The position numbers and the translations under genes were made by a program. 64,000 bases of DNA from Phycisphaerae bacterium (lineage in GTDB: Bacteria; Planctomycetota; Phycisphaerae; Phycisphaerales; SM1A02): the NCBI GenBank assembly GCA_002717655.1, contig PBAY01000051.1, positions 62,001 to 126,000 on the forward strand, written 5' to 3'. This document shows positions 28,176-37,912 of the stretch, piece by piece. The first letter of the stretch is position 1, and each line of letters opens with the position of its first letter. Below the pieces are notes generated by a model. The model did no database searches and was not told where the DNA came from. It was given only the letters and a program-made list of their open reading frames with translations.

Positions 28176-29003
28176 ATGATGCGGATGAGGACCTTTGAGG
28201 GAATCGGTACCTGCCTGGCCTGTACAGCGCTGAGCCTGACTGCCACTGCGGATACGACCGTCACCCTCATGGACCAGATCGGTGCCCAGGACGGCGCCAA
28301 TGTCACCGCAAGCAACTCCTATACGAACCAACTCTTTGAAGCAGGGTTTGCCGTCTACGACGTGGCCGCGATCGATGATTTCGACAACAGCGATGGAGCA
28401 ACCATCAAACAAGTCGAAGTCGTCATCACGGGGTGGAATGGCTACTCCGGCGTTGATGGAATCCAGGGTGTCCAGGTCAACTTCTATGATCACTACAGTG
28501 ACGTAGCCGAGACCGGACTTCAAGGCTATGTCAGCCAGAACCTCATGGGCGTTCCCACCACCGATACCTATTGGGGTGGTGCGGGTCACTTGATCGTGGC
28601 TTCCTCAGAAGCCGGTTGGGAACTCCATGATGGCACCCAGTACGTCTCCATGATCCCCTTCAATGAATACGGCAACAATGGTCAGGTTGCCGTTCTGGGA
28701 TCAAACCTCGGCAATGGTGTGGCCTGGCAGGCCAATCCCGGTTTCGGATTCGGCAACGGTCCGTACTGGCAGCTTGAAGCGAATCTGGCCTACCGAATAA
28801 CCGGTACCGATGAGCCTGATGACATCGACTGTCCTGACACCAATGGCGACGGACGTGTGGATGTCAACGACATGCTGGCCGTTCTGGAATCATGGGGCGA
28901 CTGCCCTGCTGAAGGTTCCTGCGATGGCGATGTGAACCGAGATGGTGTCGTCAATGTGAACGACACCCTGATGGTGATCGGACGATGGGGCAATTGCCAG
29001 TAG
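28176..29003 (+). CDS. Secreted protein with dockerin-like C-terminus
   Basis: A 275-residue product. A signal peptide (TFEGIGTCLACTALSLTATA) is followed by about 190 residues with a beta-rich, sandwich-like pattern (VTLMDQIGAQDGANV, AIDDFDNSDGATIKQVEVVITGW, GNGVAWQANPGFGFGNGPYWQLEANLAYRITGT). The tail has two calcium-loop repeats (TNGDGRVDVNDMLAVLESWG and RDGVVNVNDTLMVIGRWGNC). The body resembles carbohydrate-binding or PEP-CTERM-type jelly-roll modules, but no family is certain. AGGAGGAG lies eight bases before the ATG and fixes the start. It ends 12 bases from the convergent subtilase gene. Confidence 0.85.
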   Translation: MMRMRTFEGIGTCLACTALSLTATADTTVTLMDQIGAQDGANVTASNSYTNQLFEAGFAVYDVAAIDDFDNSDGATIKQVEVVITGWNGYSGVDGIQGVQVNFYDHYSDVAETGLQGYVSQNLMGVPTTDTYWGGAGHLIVASSEAGWELHDGTQYVSMIPFNEYGNNGQVAVLGSNLGNGVAWQANPGFGFGNGPYWQLEANLAYRITGTDEPDDIDCPDTNGDGRVDVNDMLAVLESWGDCPAEGSCDGDVNRDGVVNVNDTLMVIGRWGNCQ

Positions 29004-29015
29004 TTCGAGTCCAGA

Positions 29016-31715
29016 TCACGGGCACGGTATGGCGTAGGCGGCGATCATCGTCAACAGATCGTCGATGTCAACCAGACCATTCTGGTTGAAGTCGGCCGGC
29101 GCATACTCGAGTCCGTAGTACCACAGCAGCAACAGAAGATCGTCGACATCAACCACATTGTCATCATTGGCGATGTCGGCTGGGCAGTCGTCCAGTTCTT
29201 CTACACAAGCCTCTTGAATCTCAATCCATTCAATCATTGCATCGGTTGGCATGCCAGTCGTGTCTGTGATTGAAAACTTGAGGTGGAACGAATCCGTAGG
29301 ACCAATGCCCGGATAACCAGTCAAGTCCTGCGTGTAGTTTTCGTAGCAAGGCCAGTATTGGGGCGGATACGAACCACACTGAAATTCCACAAGCTCATTC
29401 CACACTTGTCCGCCATCTACCGAGTAATGAACTTCAAGAGGCTGTAGAACAGCGATGTTTGACTCCCAATAACCATAGTTGAATGAAAGCAACGGTGAAT
29501 AGGTTTGCAGACGTATTGGCGGGCTGATTGCTTCTACGAAACCACCCAGAAACCTCTGGCAAGAACTTTGAGTATGAAGCCTGGTGTCATCCCAATCGCC
29601 ATCCCAACAATAGTCATATGTCAATCTCCAGTTTCCTGACTCCGCTTTGTCCACGAAGCTCCAACCCAGATCGGATTGAAAATCGTCGTAATAAATTATC
29701 GAAGAAGGCGAAGGGGCGGTCAGTTCAATGGGATTGACGTCGCCATCGGGTGGCCCGAGATTCCAACCCGACAACGTGGATTCCGCTTTTGCATACATCT
29801 GAATCGTGGAACCGCATGGGATTGGAGGAAGCAGCGTGAAGAACTGCCCTGGCTCGGTGTACTGCAACAGAATGACTTCGATCGGCGAGCCATCGTCGAT
29901 GCTGTATACGAGTCTGGGTGAAGACAGAATCAATTCCTCACCATCAGTATTGATGTTCACGATGACCGGCAGAGATGCATCTTCCGGGAAGGATTCAGGC
30001 AGTTCTTCAAAATGAATCAGGGTGCCTGACTGAGAGATCCCATCGGCCATCAGACTGTATAACTGGGATTCAGTTGAAACCGAGGTGCCGATCACGATGA
30101 TGTTCCACTCACCTGGCGTCGGATCATCAACCAGAACCTGCTCGATCACATTGACATGATCAGAAGTGTTGCGTTGAGCCGCCGCATCCGGATTCGAAGA
30201 GTCAAGGGTCCACGGATAATGCAATGAGCCATCCGGAGCCTGCAGGATGAGGTCGAGATCATTGACAAGCCCACCGCCAGGCTGGTCATCCCAGGCCATC
30301 GTCACCTTGAGAGGTGGCATATCGCCACTTGTCGAGGGCACGGTGATTGGAATCACCTGTTGCTGAGATTGTGAGAGTGAATATTCTGACCAGTAACGCA
30401 TGGCCATGGCACGTACGGCAGCTTCTGCATCCACAAGCCCCCAACCCATCTTGTAATCGGGACCGACATTACCGATATCAATGGCGGTATGGCACAGAAC
30501 CATTCGAATGGTTGAAGGCAGTGGGCTGGCTTCATCGGCAACTGATGCTGCCACATGGGCCTGTTCCATCAAGGCGACGACGCCACTGACAATAGGTGCA
30601 GCCATCGATGTCCCTTGACGAACTTCATAGCCACCTCCCATTGCACAGGATCTGATTCCACCATCTCCACCCAATTGACTTCCAGAAGCCACCACATCGG
30701 GTTTGATACGGCCAGTATCGGTTGGGCCCCAACTGCTGAAGGAGGTCATCGTTGCCGTATCACTGTAGATCGCGCCTACCGAAATAATGTTCTTGGCTGC
30801 AGCCGGTGGGCCGATCGAACCAAACTCCTGCGTGCATCCATCGTACGCTCGCTCATTCCCTGCAGACCAGACGCTGACCACAGGTTGACCCAATGAACCG
30901 AGTACGATGTTGTCCAGCAAGGCCGATGTCACGCCATACCCCCCATACAAGGAACAGGGATAACCGTTCAAGGCCACATTGCTTCCCATGGATTGGTTGA
31001 AAACCGCTGGCTCACTTGTATTCAGGGTTGATTGGTATCTACTTTCCAGACCTCCTGGATCCGTGTAGAAAATGACCTCCAATCCACTGAAGTAAACGGT
31101 GCTGCTGTAAAGGGTTGCCTCAGGAGCAACACCTCTATAGGTGCCACCACCCTGAGATCCATCTCCAATCATCGTCCCGGCGACATGAGTGACATGGCCA
31201 CCGGTTGAACCGGTTCCGATCTTGATGATTCGACTGCTCATGTCTGGATGAGTGACATCAGGATGAGCTGTTTCAATGATGGCAGCCTCAACGCCCCTTC
31301 CATTGAAACTCCATGGGTAGTCGTGCACCACATCAACCAGACTTGCGGCCCTCGCTCCATTGTTGGTCGGCGTCAATGGAGGGAGCGCAGGCTCGATCCA
31401 AGTGACAAGATCAGAGCGTGCCAGAGCCTCAAGCCCTTCACTTGGAATCTCGACCACAAGTGCCTTGAGTGTGTTGATTCTGCTGATGACCTGGCCTTCG
31501 ACCGCCCCGATCAACTGCTCACCTGCTTTCCAGGAAGCGTCTTTGGACAGCACGACGTAGAGGGCCAAACCGGGCTCGCCAAGGATCGACTCGTTGGCTT
31601 CCAGCTCAAACCACTGGTCACCCTCGAGTGTGAGAAGCCTCGAATCAAGATGTGCGGCTTCGATCGAGACCGAAAGCGAGATGGCCACGACGAGTTCCAT
31701 CAGGCAATACCACAT
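29016..31715 (-). CDS. Secreted subtilisin-like (S8) protein with altered Asp and His motifs and dockerin-like tail
   Basis: The protein has about 899 residues. The ATG at 31715 is chosen because GGGAGGGG precedes it and it gives a normal signal peptide (MWYCLMELVVAISLSVSI). After a propeptide-like region (30-115) comes an S8 domain (about 135-450). The Ser motif GTSMAAPIVSGVVAL and the oxyanion Asn (VWSAGNE) are intact. The Asp motif, normally V-I-D-T-G, reads IIETA with Glu148, and the His motif, normally H-G-T-H, reads HVTH (His174). Beta-rich domains follow, and the C-terminus has two calcium loops (DDNVVDVDDLLLLLWYYG and FNQNGLVDIDDLLTMIAAY). Reduced or altered peptidase activity is possible. 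It is exported and probably cell-surface or extracellular. Confidence 0.88.
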   Translation of the reverse strand: MWYCLMELVVAISLSVSIEAAHLDSRLLTLEGDQWFELEANESILGEPGLALYVVLSKDASWKAGEQLIGAVEGQVISRINTLKALVVEIPSEGLEALARSDLVTWIEPALPPLTPTNNGARAASLVDVVHDYPWSFNGRGVEAAIIETAHPDVTHPDMSSRIIKIGTGSTGGHVTHVAGTMIGDGSQGGGTYRGVAPEATLYSSTVYFSGLEVIFYTDPGGLESRYQSTLNTSEPAVFNQSMGSNVALNGYPCSLYGGYGVTSALLDNIVLGSLGQPVVSVWSAGNERAYDGCTQEFGSIGPPAAAKNIISVGAIYSDTATMTSFSSWGPTDTGRIKPDVVASGSQLGGDGGIRSCAMGGGYEVRQGTSMAAPIVSGVVALMEQAHVAASVADEASPLPSTIRMVLCHTAIDIGNVGPDYKMGWGLVDAEAAVRAMAMRYWSEYSLSQSQQQVIPITVPSTSGDMPPLKVTMAWDDQPGGGLVNDLDLILQAPDGSLHYPWTLDSSNPDAAAQRNTSDHVNVIEQVLVDDPTPGEWNIIVIGTSVSTESQLYSLMADGISQSGTLIHFEELPESFPEDASLPVIVNINTDGEELILSSPRLVYSIDDGSPIEVILLQYTEPGQFFTLLPPIPCGSTIQMYAKAESTLSGWNLGPPDGDVNPIELTAPSPSSIIYYDDFQSDLGWSFVDKAESGNWRLTYDYCWDGDWDDTRLHTQSSCQRFLGGFVEAISPPIRLQTYSPLLSFNYGYWESNIAVLQPLEVHYSVDGGQVWNELVEFQCGSYPPQYWPCYENYTQDLTGYPGIGPTDSFHLKFSITDTTGMPTDAMIEWIEIQEACVEELDDCPADIANDDNVVDVDDLLLLLWYYGLEYAPADFNQNGLVDIDDLLTMIAAYAIPCP

Positions 31716-32027
31716 GTGACGGCCCCTCCCAGAAGTCCTCATACCGATGAATAACTCTATCAACCAGAGGCTTCTAAACGCCTTAAAACCACGTGATTAA
31801 CTGAATTTCATCCGATAAGACAGCTCATCCAAATGAGCTGGGCACGCGTTGCATCTTTCAGATGGCTTTTGGTCTCGATCAACCATCCAGATGCCAGTGG
31901 GCGAAGCATATTCAACCTTCCATAAAAAAGACTCCGGCCCGCCGGGGGAGACGGGCCGGAGCAACAAACTGATCAAAGATCAGCAGGTCTTATCACATGC
32001 AGTGCGAAGCGAACCTCGCACTCAGAC
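31716..32027. other. Intergenic region between the subtilase and beta-helix paralog 1
   Basis: These 312 bases hold the upstream region of the subtilase gene, a perfect hairpin AGCTCAT-CCAA-ATGAGCT at 31822-31839 without a T-run, and the terminator of the neighbouring gene at 31923-31961. No coding sequence is supported. Confidence 0.5.
31923..31961 (-). terminator. Rho-independent terminator for beta-helix paralog 1
   Basis: Read on the minus strand, a GC-rich stem (CTCCGGCCCG paired with CGGGCCGGAG, bases 31932-31941 with 31952-31961) is followed by a run of six T. It lies about 65 bases after the stop at 32028. A smaller hairpin (GTGCGA...TCGCAC), also present after the second paralog, sits between stop and terminator. 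Confidence 0.9.
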
Positions 32028-33503
32028 TCACTGGCAGGTGCTGCCGTAAGCCGCGATCACACCGAGGAGGTCCTCGATATTGATGGAGCCATTGAGGTCG
32101 CCATCGTAGTCACAGGTGCCAAGAGCAGCCTGGAGCTCTGCGAGGTCAGCTGCGTCGGTCGTACCGTCGCCATTGACATCGGTGGTGCCACCACTGACAG
32201 GAACGTCATTTGGAGCGGTTGGAGCAGCGGTGCTGAAGCTACGAGCGATACGGGCATATGGATGCCAATCAGAGGCAACACTCATGAAGTTGCCATTGCC
32301 ATTGGCCTGATAGCCATTGGCACCGGAAATGTTGTTGTTCTGTGCGCCACAATCAGAGAAGTTGATCAGTGGACGATCGCCAGCGACAGCGCCGTCAACC
32401 CAGGCCATACCACCAGCTGGGAAGCCGTTTGAGCCACCATAGGTGTTGGCGGTCTGGTTATCGGTGAAGTTGCAACGCATGAAGTTGCAGTAACCACCAG
32501 CTTCAGTTGCGCCAGTAGCATCCCAGTAGAAGGTGCCGAAACGGGAGGTGTTGGTGTCAAGGACGACACGACTCATGTTGACGCGGGTGTCTGCACCACT
32601 GGCCCAGACAGTGCCGTCTGAAGCCCATGCTGTGCAGTTGCTGATGGTGTAGTTGTCAAAGGTGGTTGTTCCACCAGTGAGTCGGACGATGCCGTCGCTA
32701 CCTGCAGCACAGGGGTTCGGGCCACCGATGTTACCACCAGCGAACAGAGGCCTACCACCAGTGACGGTGATCACGTTGCAGGCAGGACCAGTTGTGCCGT
32801 CAGCGAGCTTCAGAGGATTACCAGTAGCAATCATGTCACTGAAGACACAGTCGACGAACTGAGTGGTGTTAGTAGCACCAGTGACGATGACACCACCGCC
32901 GAAGCCCTGAGCCGTGGAGATCGTGCAGTTCTGGAAGGTGCCCTGGGAATCAGTGGCGTAGATCGCAACGTTGTCGATTGAACGGCTGTTGATGTTGAAA
33001 CCCATGCCGGTGATAGCGGGTGCACCAGCAGCTGGGGCGCTCAATGCGTAATTGCTGGAAGAGTTGCAGTTCAGTACTACTGTTGTGGTCTCCTGACCAT
33101 TGCCAAGCTGCGTGAACTGACGGTAGGAACCAACGTAGCTGTTTCCTGATCCAGTCATGCGGATGGCATAACCGTTGGCATTGTTGAATCCCTCAGTAGG
33201 ATTGACGAAAGTCACAAGGTCAGCAGGGCGGGTACCACCAGCTACTTCAACACAAGGAACAAGAGTGATGTCCTTGTTGTTGATGTGGATGCTTTCCACA
33301 TACTCACCTGCGCCGACCATGATGATGTCACCATCGGAAGCGGCGTTGACCGCATCACCGATGTCGGGATACTGGGTGTTGTTACCAGCGAACCAGATCT
33401 GGGTGCCGTTGGTAGTCCAGACTGGATTGTTGGCAGGAACGCCGAGAGCCGTACCAGCCAGAGTCGTTGCAGCTGCTGCTGCGAACATGTTCGAAAGCTT
33501 CAT
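32028..33503 (-). CDS. Secreted beta-helix-like protein with dockerin-like tail (paralog 1)
   Basis: A 491-residue product starting at MKLSNMFAAAAATTLAG, a signal peptide with cleavage near LGVPA; AGGAGA upstream fixes the start at 33503, and the longer frame is rejected. The mature protein is a repeat-rich beta-solenoid: an opening TQYPDIGDAVNAASDGDI that resembles pectate-lyase or right-handed beta-helix proteins, then strands such as SIDNVAIYATDSQGTFQNC and MSRVVLDTNTSRFGTFYWD. The tail contains calcium loops (DVNGDGTTDAADLAELQAAL and LNGSINIEDLLGVIAAYGSTC). No catalytic residues of pectate lyases are evident. It is the first of three tandem paralogs; its middle is diverged while the ends are near-identical to paralog 2. 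Confidence 0.87.
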   Translation of the reverse strand: MKLSNMFAAAAATTLAGTALGVPANNPVWTTNGTQIWFAGNNTQYPDIGDAVNAASDGDIIMVGAGEYVESIHINNKDITLVPCVEVAGGTRPADLVTFVNPTEGFNNANGYAIRMTGSGNSYVGSYRQFTQLGNGQETTTVVLNCNSSSNYALSAPAAGAPAITGMGFNINSRSIDNVAIYATDSQGTFQNCTISTAQGFGGGVIVTGATNTTQFVDCVFSDMIATGNPLKLADGTTGPACNVITVTGGRPLFAGGNIGGPNPCAAGSDGIVRLTGGTTTFDNYTISNCTAWASDGTVWASGADTRVNMSRVVLDTNTSRFGTFYWDATGATEAGGYCNFMRCNFTDNQTANTYGGSNGFPAGGMAWVDGAVAGDRPLINFSDCGAQNNNISGANGYQANGNGNFMSVASDWHPYARIARSFSTAAPTAPNDVPVSGGTTDVNGDGTTDAADLAELQAALGTCDYDGDLNGSINIEDLLGVIAAYGSTCQ

Positions 33504-34234
33504 TCTCGTTCTCCTCTCGTTGCACCTAGAAGTGCAATCGCTTTGAAACGGCCAGTTCATGGCAGACATTGACATGAAGACCAGCCACAAAACGGAGGGA
33601 ACACGATTCCCCCCCACAAATCAGGAGCCATTGATACCGAGAGCAAGAATGAGAAACAAGAGTGAGATGCAAGTCGCAGATTGTTGTTGATACAGGATTT
33701 ACGTTCATCGATTGAACAGCCAATGCATTCACCCCTGCCACATGTTTCGATTCGAACTGATGGTCACAATTGGATTTTTCATCACCCGAACATGGGTGAG
33801 ATTCAAGAAGCAGAGGACACACAGCCTTGGTAGGAATGTTGATCCTGGTAAGCAGCGAAGCCTGCAGGTCTTTGGCGAGTTGCCGCAATCTGTGTATCAA
33901 CTGATCAAAGACTGAGCTGAAAAACACGCAAACGATTTCTCAACAATGACTTAGGACAAAATTGGAAAATTTGTCCAATAATCCAATAAACCTGTGCTCA
34001 GAAGGGGCTTAGAAGCCAATCGCCCCAATGAGTCGTGAAACATCCCCTGCCTGCCTGGTCCAGATAATGGCATTCCAGTGGGGCCTGACAGGATCTGCTT
34101 GTCACCTTCTAGGAATAGCCAGCCGAGACCATTCAAAAAGAACACCGACCCGCCAGATGGCGGGTCGGTGCAGCAAACAGATCAAAGATCCGATGATCTT
34201 CAGTTGCCGTGCGAAGCGAACTTCGCACTCGGAC
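33504..34234. other. Intergenic region upstream of paralog 1, with terminator of paralog 2
   Basis: These 731 bases have low coding signal and contain the terminator at 34135-34170. Ribosome-binding AGGAGA upstream of 33503 is shared with paralog 2. AT-rich sequence at 33940-34000 (TTGGAAAATTTGTCC) may include the promoter of paralog 1. No gene is supported. Confidence 0.5.
34135..34170 (-). terminator. Rho-independent terminator for beta-helix paralog 2
   Basis: On the minus strand a perfect 12-base stem (CACCGACCCGCC with GGCGGGTCGGTG, loop of four bases, 34143-34170) is followed by a T-run (bases 34135-34139 are AAAAA on the plus strand). It sits about 65 bases after the stop at 34235, like its counterpart after paralog 1. 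Confidence 0.93.
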
Positions 34235-35707
34235 TCACTGGCAAGTGCTGCCGTAAGCTGCAATTACACCGAGAAGGTCATCGATGTTGACGGAACCATC
34301 GAGATCACCGTCGTAGGTGCAGGTGCCAAGAGCAGCCTGCAACTCTGCGAGGTCAGCTGCGTCGGTCGTGCCGTCGCCGTTGACATCGGTGCCACCACTG
34401 ACAGGAGCGTCATTGGGAGCGATTGGCGCGGTCATGTTGAATGGACGAGCGATTCGAGCATATGGATGCCACTCGGAGCAGACATCCATGTAGTTGACGT
34501 CGCCATTGGCCTGATAACCATCCATCATGGACTGGTTGTTGTCCTGTGCGCCACAATCAGAGTAATTGATCAGCGGACGGTCACCAGCGACAGCGCCGTC
34601 AACCCATGCGAGACCACCAGCTGGGAAGCCGTTTGAGCCACCATAGGTATTGGCGGTCTGATTACGCTCGAAGTTGCAACGCATGAAGTTGCAGTAACCA
34701 CCTGCTTCAGTGGCACCACTGGCATCCCAGTAGAAGGTGCCGAAGCGGGAAGTGTTGTCGAGAATCTGACAACGACTCATGTTGACGCGTGTATCAGCAC
34801 CACTGCACCAGATGGTGCCATTGGAAGCCCAGGCCAGGTTGTTGCTGATGGTGACATTGTCAAAGGTCGTGGTTCCACCTGTGCAACGAACGATGCCATC
34901 AGAACCTGCTGCATTCTGGGTCACACCGACTGTTCCGCCTGCGAAGAGTGATTCGCCACCCGTGACCGTGATGACGTTTACAGCGGGACCGGTCGTGCCG
35001 TCGGCAAGCTGCAGAGGATTGCCGGTAGCAATCATGTCATCAAAGTCGATATCGATGAACTGCGTCATGTTGGTGTCACCACTGGCGATCACGCCACCAC
35101 CATAACCCTGGAAGGTTGAGATCCACATGTTGCTGAATGTGCCCTGTGCATCTGTTGCGTAGATGGCGACATTGTCGATCGAACGGCTTTCGATATCAAA
35201 GGTGCGAAGCGTATTGTTCGCGTAAGCAGCGATGCCCTGAAGCGGAACACCAGGAGCATTCATGGACCAGTCAGCCGCCACAGGCATGATGACCGTGCTG
35301 GTCTCCTGACCATTGGAGAGCTGCGTGAACTGACGGTACATGCCGACATAACTGTTGCCGGAGCCGCTCATGCGGATGGCATAACCATTGGCATTGTTGA
35401 AACCCTCGGTTGGATTCACAAAATCAACGTCATCGAATCCGGTGCTGGTGCGATAGCAGGGAACCACCGTGACGTCATTGTTGTTGATATGGAGGCTGGT
35501 AACGTATTCACCGGCGTTGATCATGATGATGTCGCCATCCGAGGCAGCATTGATCGCATCGTCGATGTCGGGATACTGGGTGTCATTACCAGCGAACCAG
35601 ACCTGGGTGCCGTTGGCGATCCAGACTGGATTGTTGGCGGGAACGGCAAACGCCGTACCGGCCAGGGTCGTTGCAGCTGCTGCTGCGAACATATTCGAAA
35701 GCTTCAT
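34235..35707 (-). CDS. Secreted beta-helix-like protein with dockerin-like tail (paralog 2)
   Basis: A 490-residue tandem duplicate of the gene at 32028. The signal peptide (MKLSNMFAAAAATTLAGTA) differs from paralog 1 only at its end, and the opening (VWFAGNDTQYPDIDDAI) and the tail (DVNGDGTTDAADLAELQAAL, DGSVNIDDLLGVIAAYGSTC) are nearly the same. The solenoid middle is diverged but keeps markers such as SIDNVAIYATDAQGTF, ATGNPLQLADGTTGP and GGYCNFMRCNF. AGGAGA precedes the ATG at 35707. It is presumably an exported surface or extracellular protein; the function of this family is unknown. Gene conversion between the two copies is possible because their ends are so alike. Confidence 0.87.
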   Translation of the reverse strand: MKLSNMFAAAAATTLAGTAFAVPANNPVWIANGTQVWFAGNDTQYPDIDDAINAASDGDIIMINAGEYVTSLHINNNDVTVVPCYRTSTGFDDVDFVNPTEGFNNANGYAIRMSGSGNSYVGMYRQFTQLSNGQETSTVIMPVAADWSMNAPGVPLQGIAAYANNTLRTFDIESRSIDNVAIYATDAQGTFSNMWISTFQGYGGGVIASGDTNMTQFIDIDFDDMIATGNPLQLADGTTGPAVNVITVTGGESLFAGGTVGVTQNAAGSDGIVRCTGGTTTFDNVTISNNLAWASNGTIWCSGADTRVNMSRCQILDNTSRFGTFYWDASGATEAGGYCNFMRCNFERNQTANTYGGSNGFPAGGLAWVDGAVAGDRPLINYSDCGAQDNNQSMMDGYQANGDVNYMDVCSEWHPYARIARPFNMTAPIAPNDAPVSGGTDVNGDGTTDAADLAELQAALGTCTYDGDLDGSVNIDDLLGVIAAYGSTCQ

Positions 35708-35894
35708 TCTCGTTCTCCTCTTGCTTGCACGGCTCGTGCAATCGCTTTGAACTTGTCAGCCCGCTACGCAGGCGGAACTGGACACAAAACGGAGGGACAA
35801 CAAGCCCCCCCCATGAACGCGGACGACCTGACATCCGCATAAAAGTCGCTTGAAAATTCAACGTGAATCTCTGAGTTGCTCGATTGAGGCGTGA

Positions 35895-37358
35895 TCATTG
35901 ACACACACCTCCATACATCTGTATGAAGCCAAGCAGATCTTCAACATCAACTACCCCGTTGAAATCACTGTCATGGATGCAGGTGCCAAGATTCGTCATG
36001 AGCTCCTGCAAGTCGCTCGTGTCAACCAGACCGTCACCTGTGAGGTCGCCGGTCAACAGATCACCATCGATGTCCACACCAGGCACTACGCCGTTCAAAC
36101 GCAGATCGTTGCCGATACGGAACATGGGGTAATACGGTGTCCACACGTCAAACTGGGTCCACCCGCCGGGCGGTGCCAGCATTTCCTGATTCTGGCGGAA
36201 ACCGCAGTCTGAAAGCAGAATCCTGGGGGGCTGGTCTTCACAGTCATCGCACTCCACCCAGGCCACGGCGCCATGAATGACATCCGCGGTCTGACATCGG
36301 ATGAAGTTGCATTGATAGAAGCCCAGATAGTCCGGACCGGCAATACCCGTCGATTCCCAGAAGACCGTTCCCTTCCACGAGGTCAGATCCTCGAACCGAC
36401 ACCTCGTGAACAACGGCATGCTCTGAATGCAAACGATGTTGCCTGGGCAAGCCGGAGCGAAGTTGTTGATGAACCGACAGTCTTCCCAATGTGTCGTACT
36501 ACCGACGTCATAGATGACCCCGGTCGGACCTCCCGCAACGTTGTTCTCGAATGTGCAGTCGATGAACTTCGGGCTGCCGCCTTCGATCGTTGCCACCGTG
36601 ACCGGTGGTCCCAACGTGCCATCTGCAAAGCGAAGTGGATTTCCAGTCGCAATGGACCACTCGAAATCACACTTGATGAACTCGATTGAGGAGTCATCGC
36701 CCACAACCGAAACACCACCACCGTAGCCCTGAGCGGTACTGAAGGCGCAGCTCTGGAATGTACCTCTGCCATTCTCGGAATAGACAGCGACGTTGTCGAT
36801 TGAACGACTCTGAAACCTCATCGCCTGTCGAGCCAGCCGGGGGTCGGTCAATTGAAGCCGAGTGATCGTGCTCGGTCTTTGCGGCAACGCACCTGGAGCC
36901 GGATCGTATTCACCTGGTTGAACTTCGGTAATCCAGGTCTCGCCATTGGGCAATTCAACGATCTGACGTGGCTCGCCTACATAGGTGTTGGCACAATCCG
37001 ACATGCTGATCGCATAGCCGTTGGCATTTTCGAATCCCTCGGTCGGATTGATGAACACCACATCCGCCCAGTGCCCGATGCCGCCGGGCAGAGGCGGCAT
37101 ACAGAACGGCCGCAGGGTGACATCGGTTGCGACCATCTGAATACTCATCACGTATTCACCTTCGGTCACGACCAGGATGTCTCCGTCACCACAGGCATCC
37201 AACGCTGATTGAATGTATGGATACTGAGTGTTGTTTCCGACGTACCAGATGTAGGTGCCGTAATCGGTTGGAACTGGATTGACAGGAGGTACCGCCCAGG
37301 CTGAGCCTGACAGGCAGATGGTCATCAACACGATGTTGATAGCCCTGGCAATCCCCAT
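35895..37358 (-). CDS. Secreted beta-helix-like protein with dockerin-like tail (paralog 3, diverged)
   Basis: A 487-residue third member of the tandem family. The signal peptide differs (INIVLMTICLSGSAWAVPP), but the mature start keeps the family pattern (WYVGNNTQYPYIQSALDACG and GDILVVTEGEYVMSIQM). Conserved markers also include FINPTEGFENANGYAISMS, RSIDNVAVYSENGRGTFQSC, STAQGYGGGVSV and ATGNPLRFADGTLGPP. The tail has two calcium loops (LTGDGLVDTSDLQELMTNLG, FNGVVDVEDLLGFIQMYGGVC). It is clearly the oldest split of the three. No intrinsic terminator follows it, unlike its two neighbours. Function is unknown. Confidence 0.87.
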   Translation of the reverse strand: MGIARAINIVLMTICLSGSAWAVPPVNPVPTDYGTYIWYVGNNTQYPYIQSALDACGDGDILVVTEGEYVMSIQMVATDVTLRPFCMPPLPGGIGHWADVVFINPTEGFENANGYAISMSDCANTYVGEPRQIVELPNGETWITEVQPGEYDPAPGALPQRPSTITRLQLTDPRLARQAMRFQSRSIDNVAVYSENGRGTFQSCAFSTAQGYGGGVSVVGDDSSIEFIKCDFEWSIATGNPLRFADGTLGPPVTVATIEGGSPKFIDCTFENNVAGGPTGVIYDVGSTTHWEDCRFINNFAPACPGNIVCIQSMPLFTRCRFEDLTSWKGTVFWESTGIAGPDYLGFYQCNFIRCQTADVIHGAVAWVECDDCEDQPPRILLSDCGFRQNQEMLAPPGGWTQFDVWTPYYPMFRIGNDLRLNGVVPGVDIDGDLLTGDLTGDGLVDTSDLQELMTNLGTCIHDSDFNGVVDVEDLLGFIQMYGGVCQ

Positions 37359-37778
37359 GTCTCAGTTCCCCCTTGGAAGCTGTTGGAACAACACGCCCCG
37401 CCTACGAATCACATGACCCAGCCTTGCAAAGGTGTAAATCTCTGCGAATAAATGGCTTACGAAGAGACAGTATTAACAGCTCTGAAATCAGGCTTCAAGA
37501 CCCAAAAAACGTCTAAATACATGTGCCTAATAGACTTATGCAAATGTATCCGGTCGTACTTGCAAGTCTGTGCAAGTGATACCAATTGGTGTGAGCAGAT
37601 CAAAGGCATCTCATCACCTGATTGAGCCTGACGATCTGGGTTTAAGAAGATCAAATGACTTGCACAGGATGGGTTATCCAGGAGGTCTGGTTAATTTAGG
37701 GAAGACAGGGGTCGTCTCAGCAGCCCTAAAAAATTATGGAATATAGTTCGCAAGCTACTGTTGATAAATTGTTTACAA

Positions 37779-37809
37779 ACAGAGCCCGCAGCGGCGCTGC
37801 GGGCTCTGT
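37779..37809 (-). terminator. Probable terminator hairpin downstream of the hydrolase-like gene
   Basis: A perfect 14-base stem (ACAGAGCCCGCAGC with GCTGCGGGCTCTGT) with a three-base loop. On the minus strand it is followed by a modest T-rich stretch (TTGTAAACAATT). It lies about 200 bases after the stop at 38014, so its assignment is uncertain. Confidence 0.55.
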
Positions 37810-37912
37810 TCGAAATGAAATCAACTTGCTGAGACACTCGTTGAGACTAGATACCAAGGAGGATCCAGGAACGAGATGAGGGGCGACCATCGCGCAACTG
37901 CCCCGATGGATT

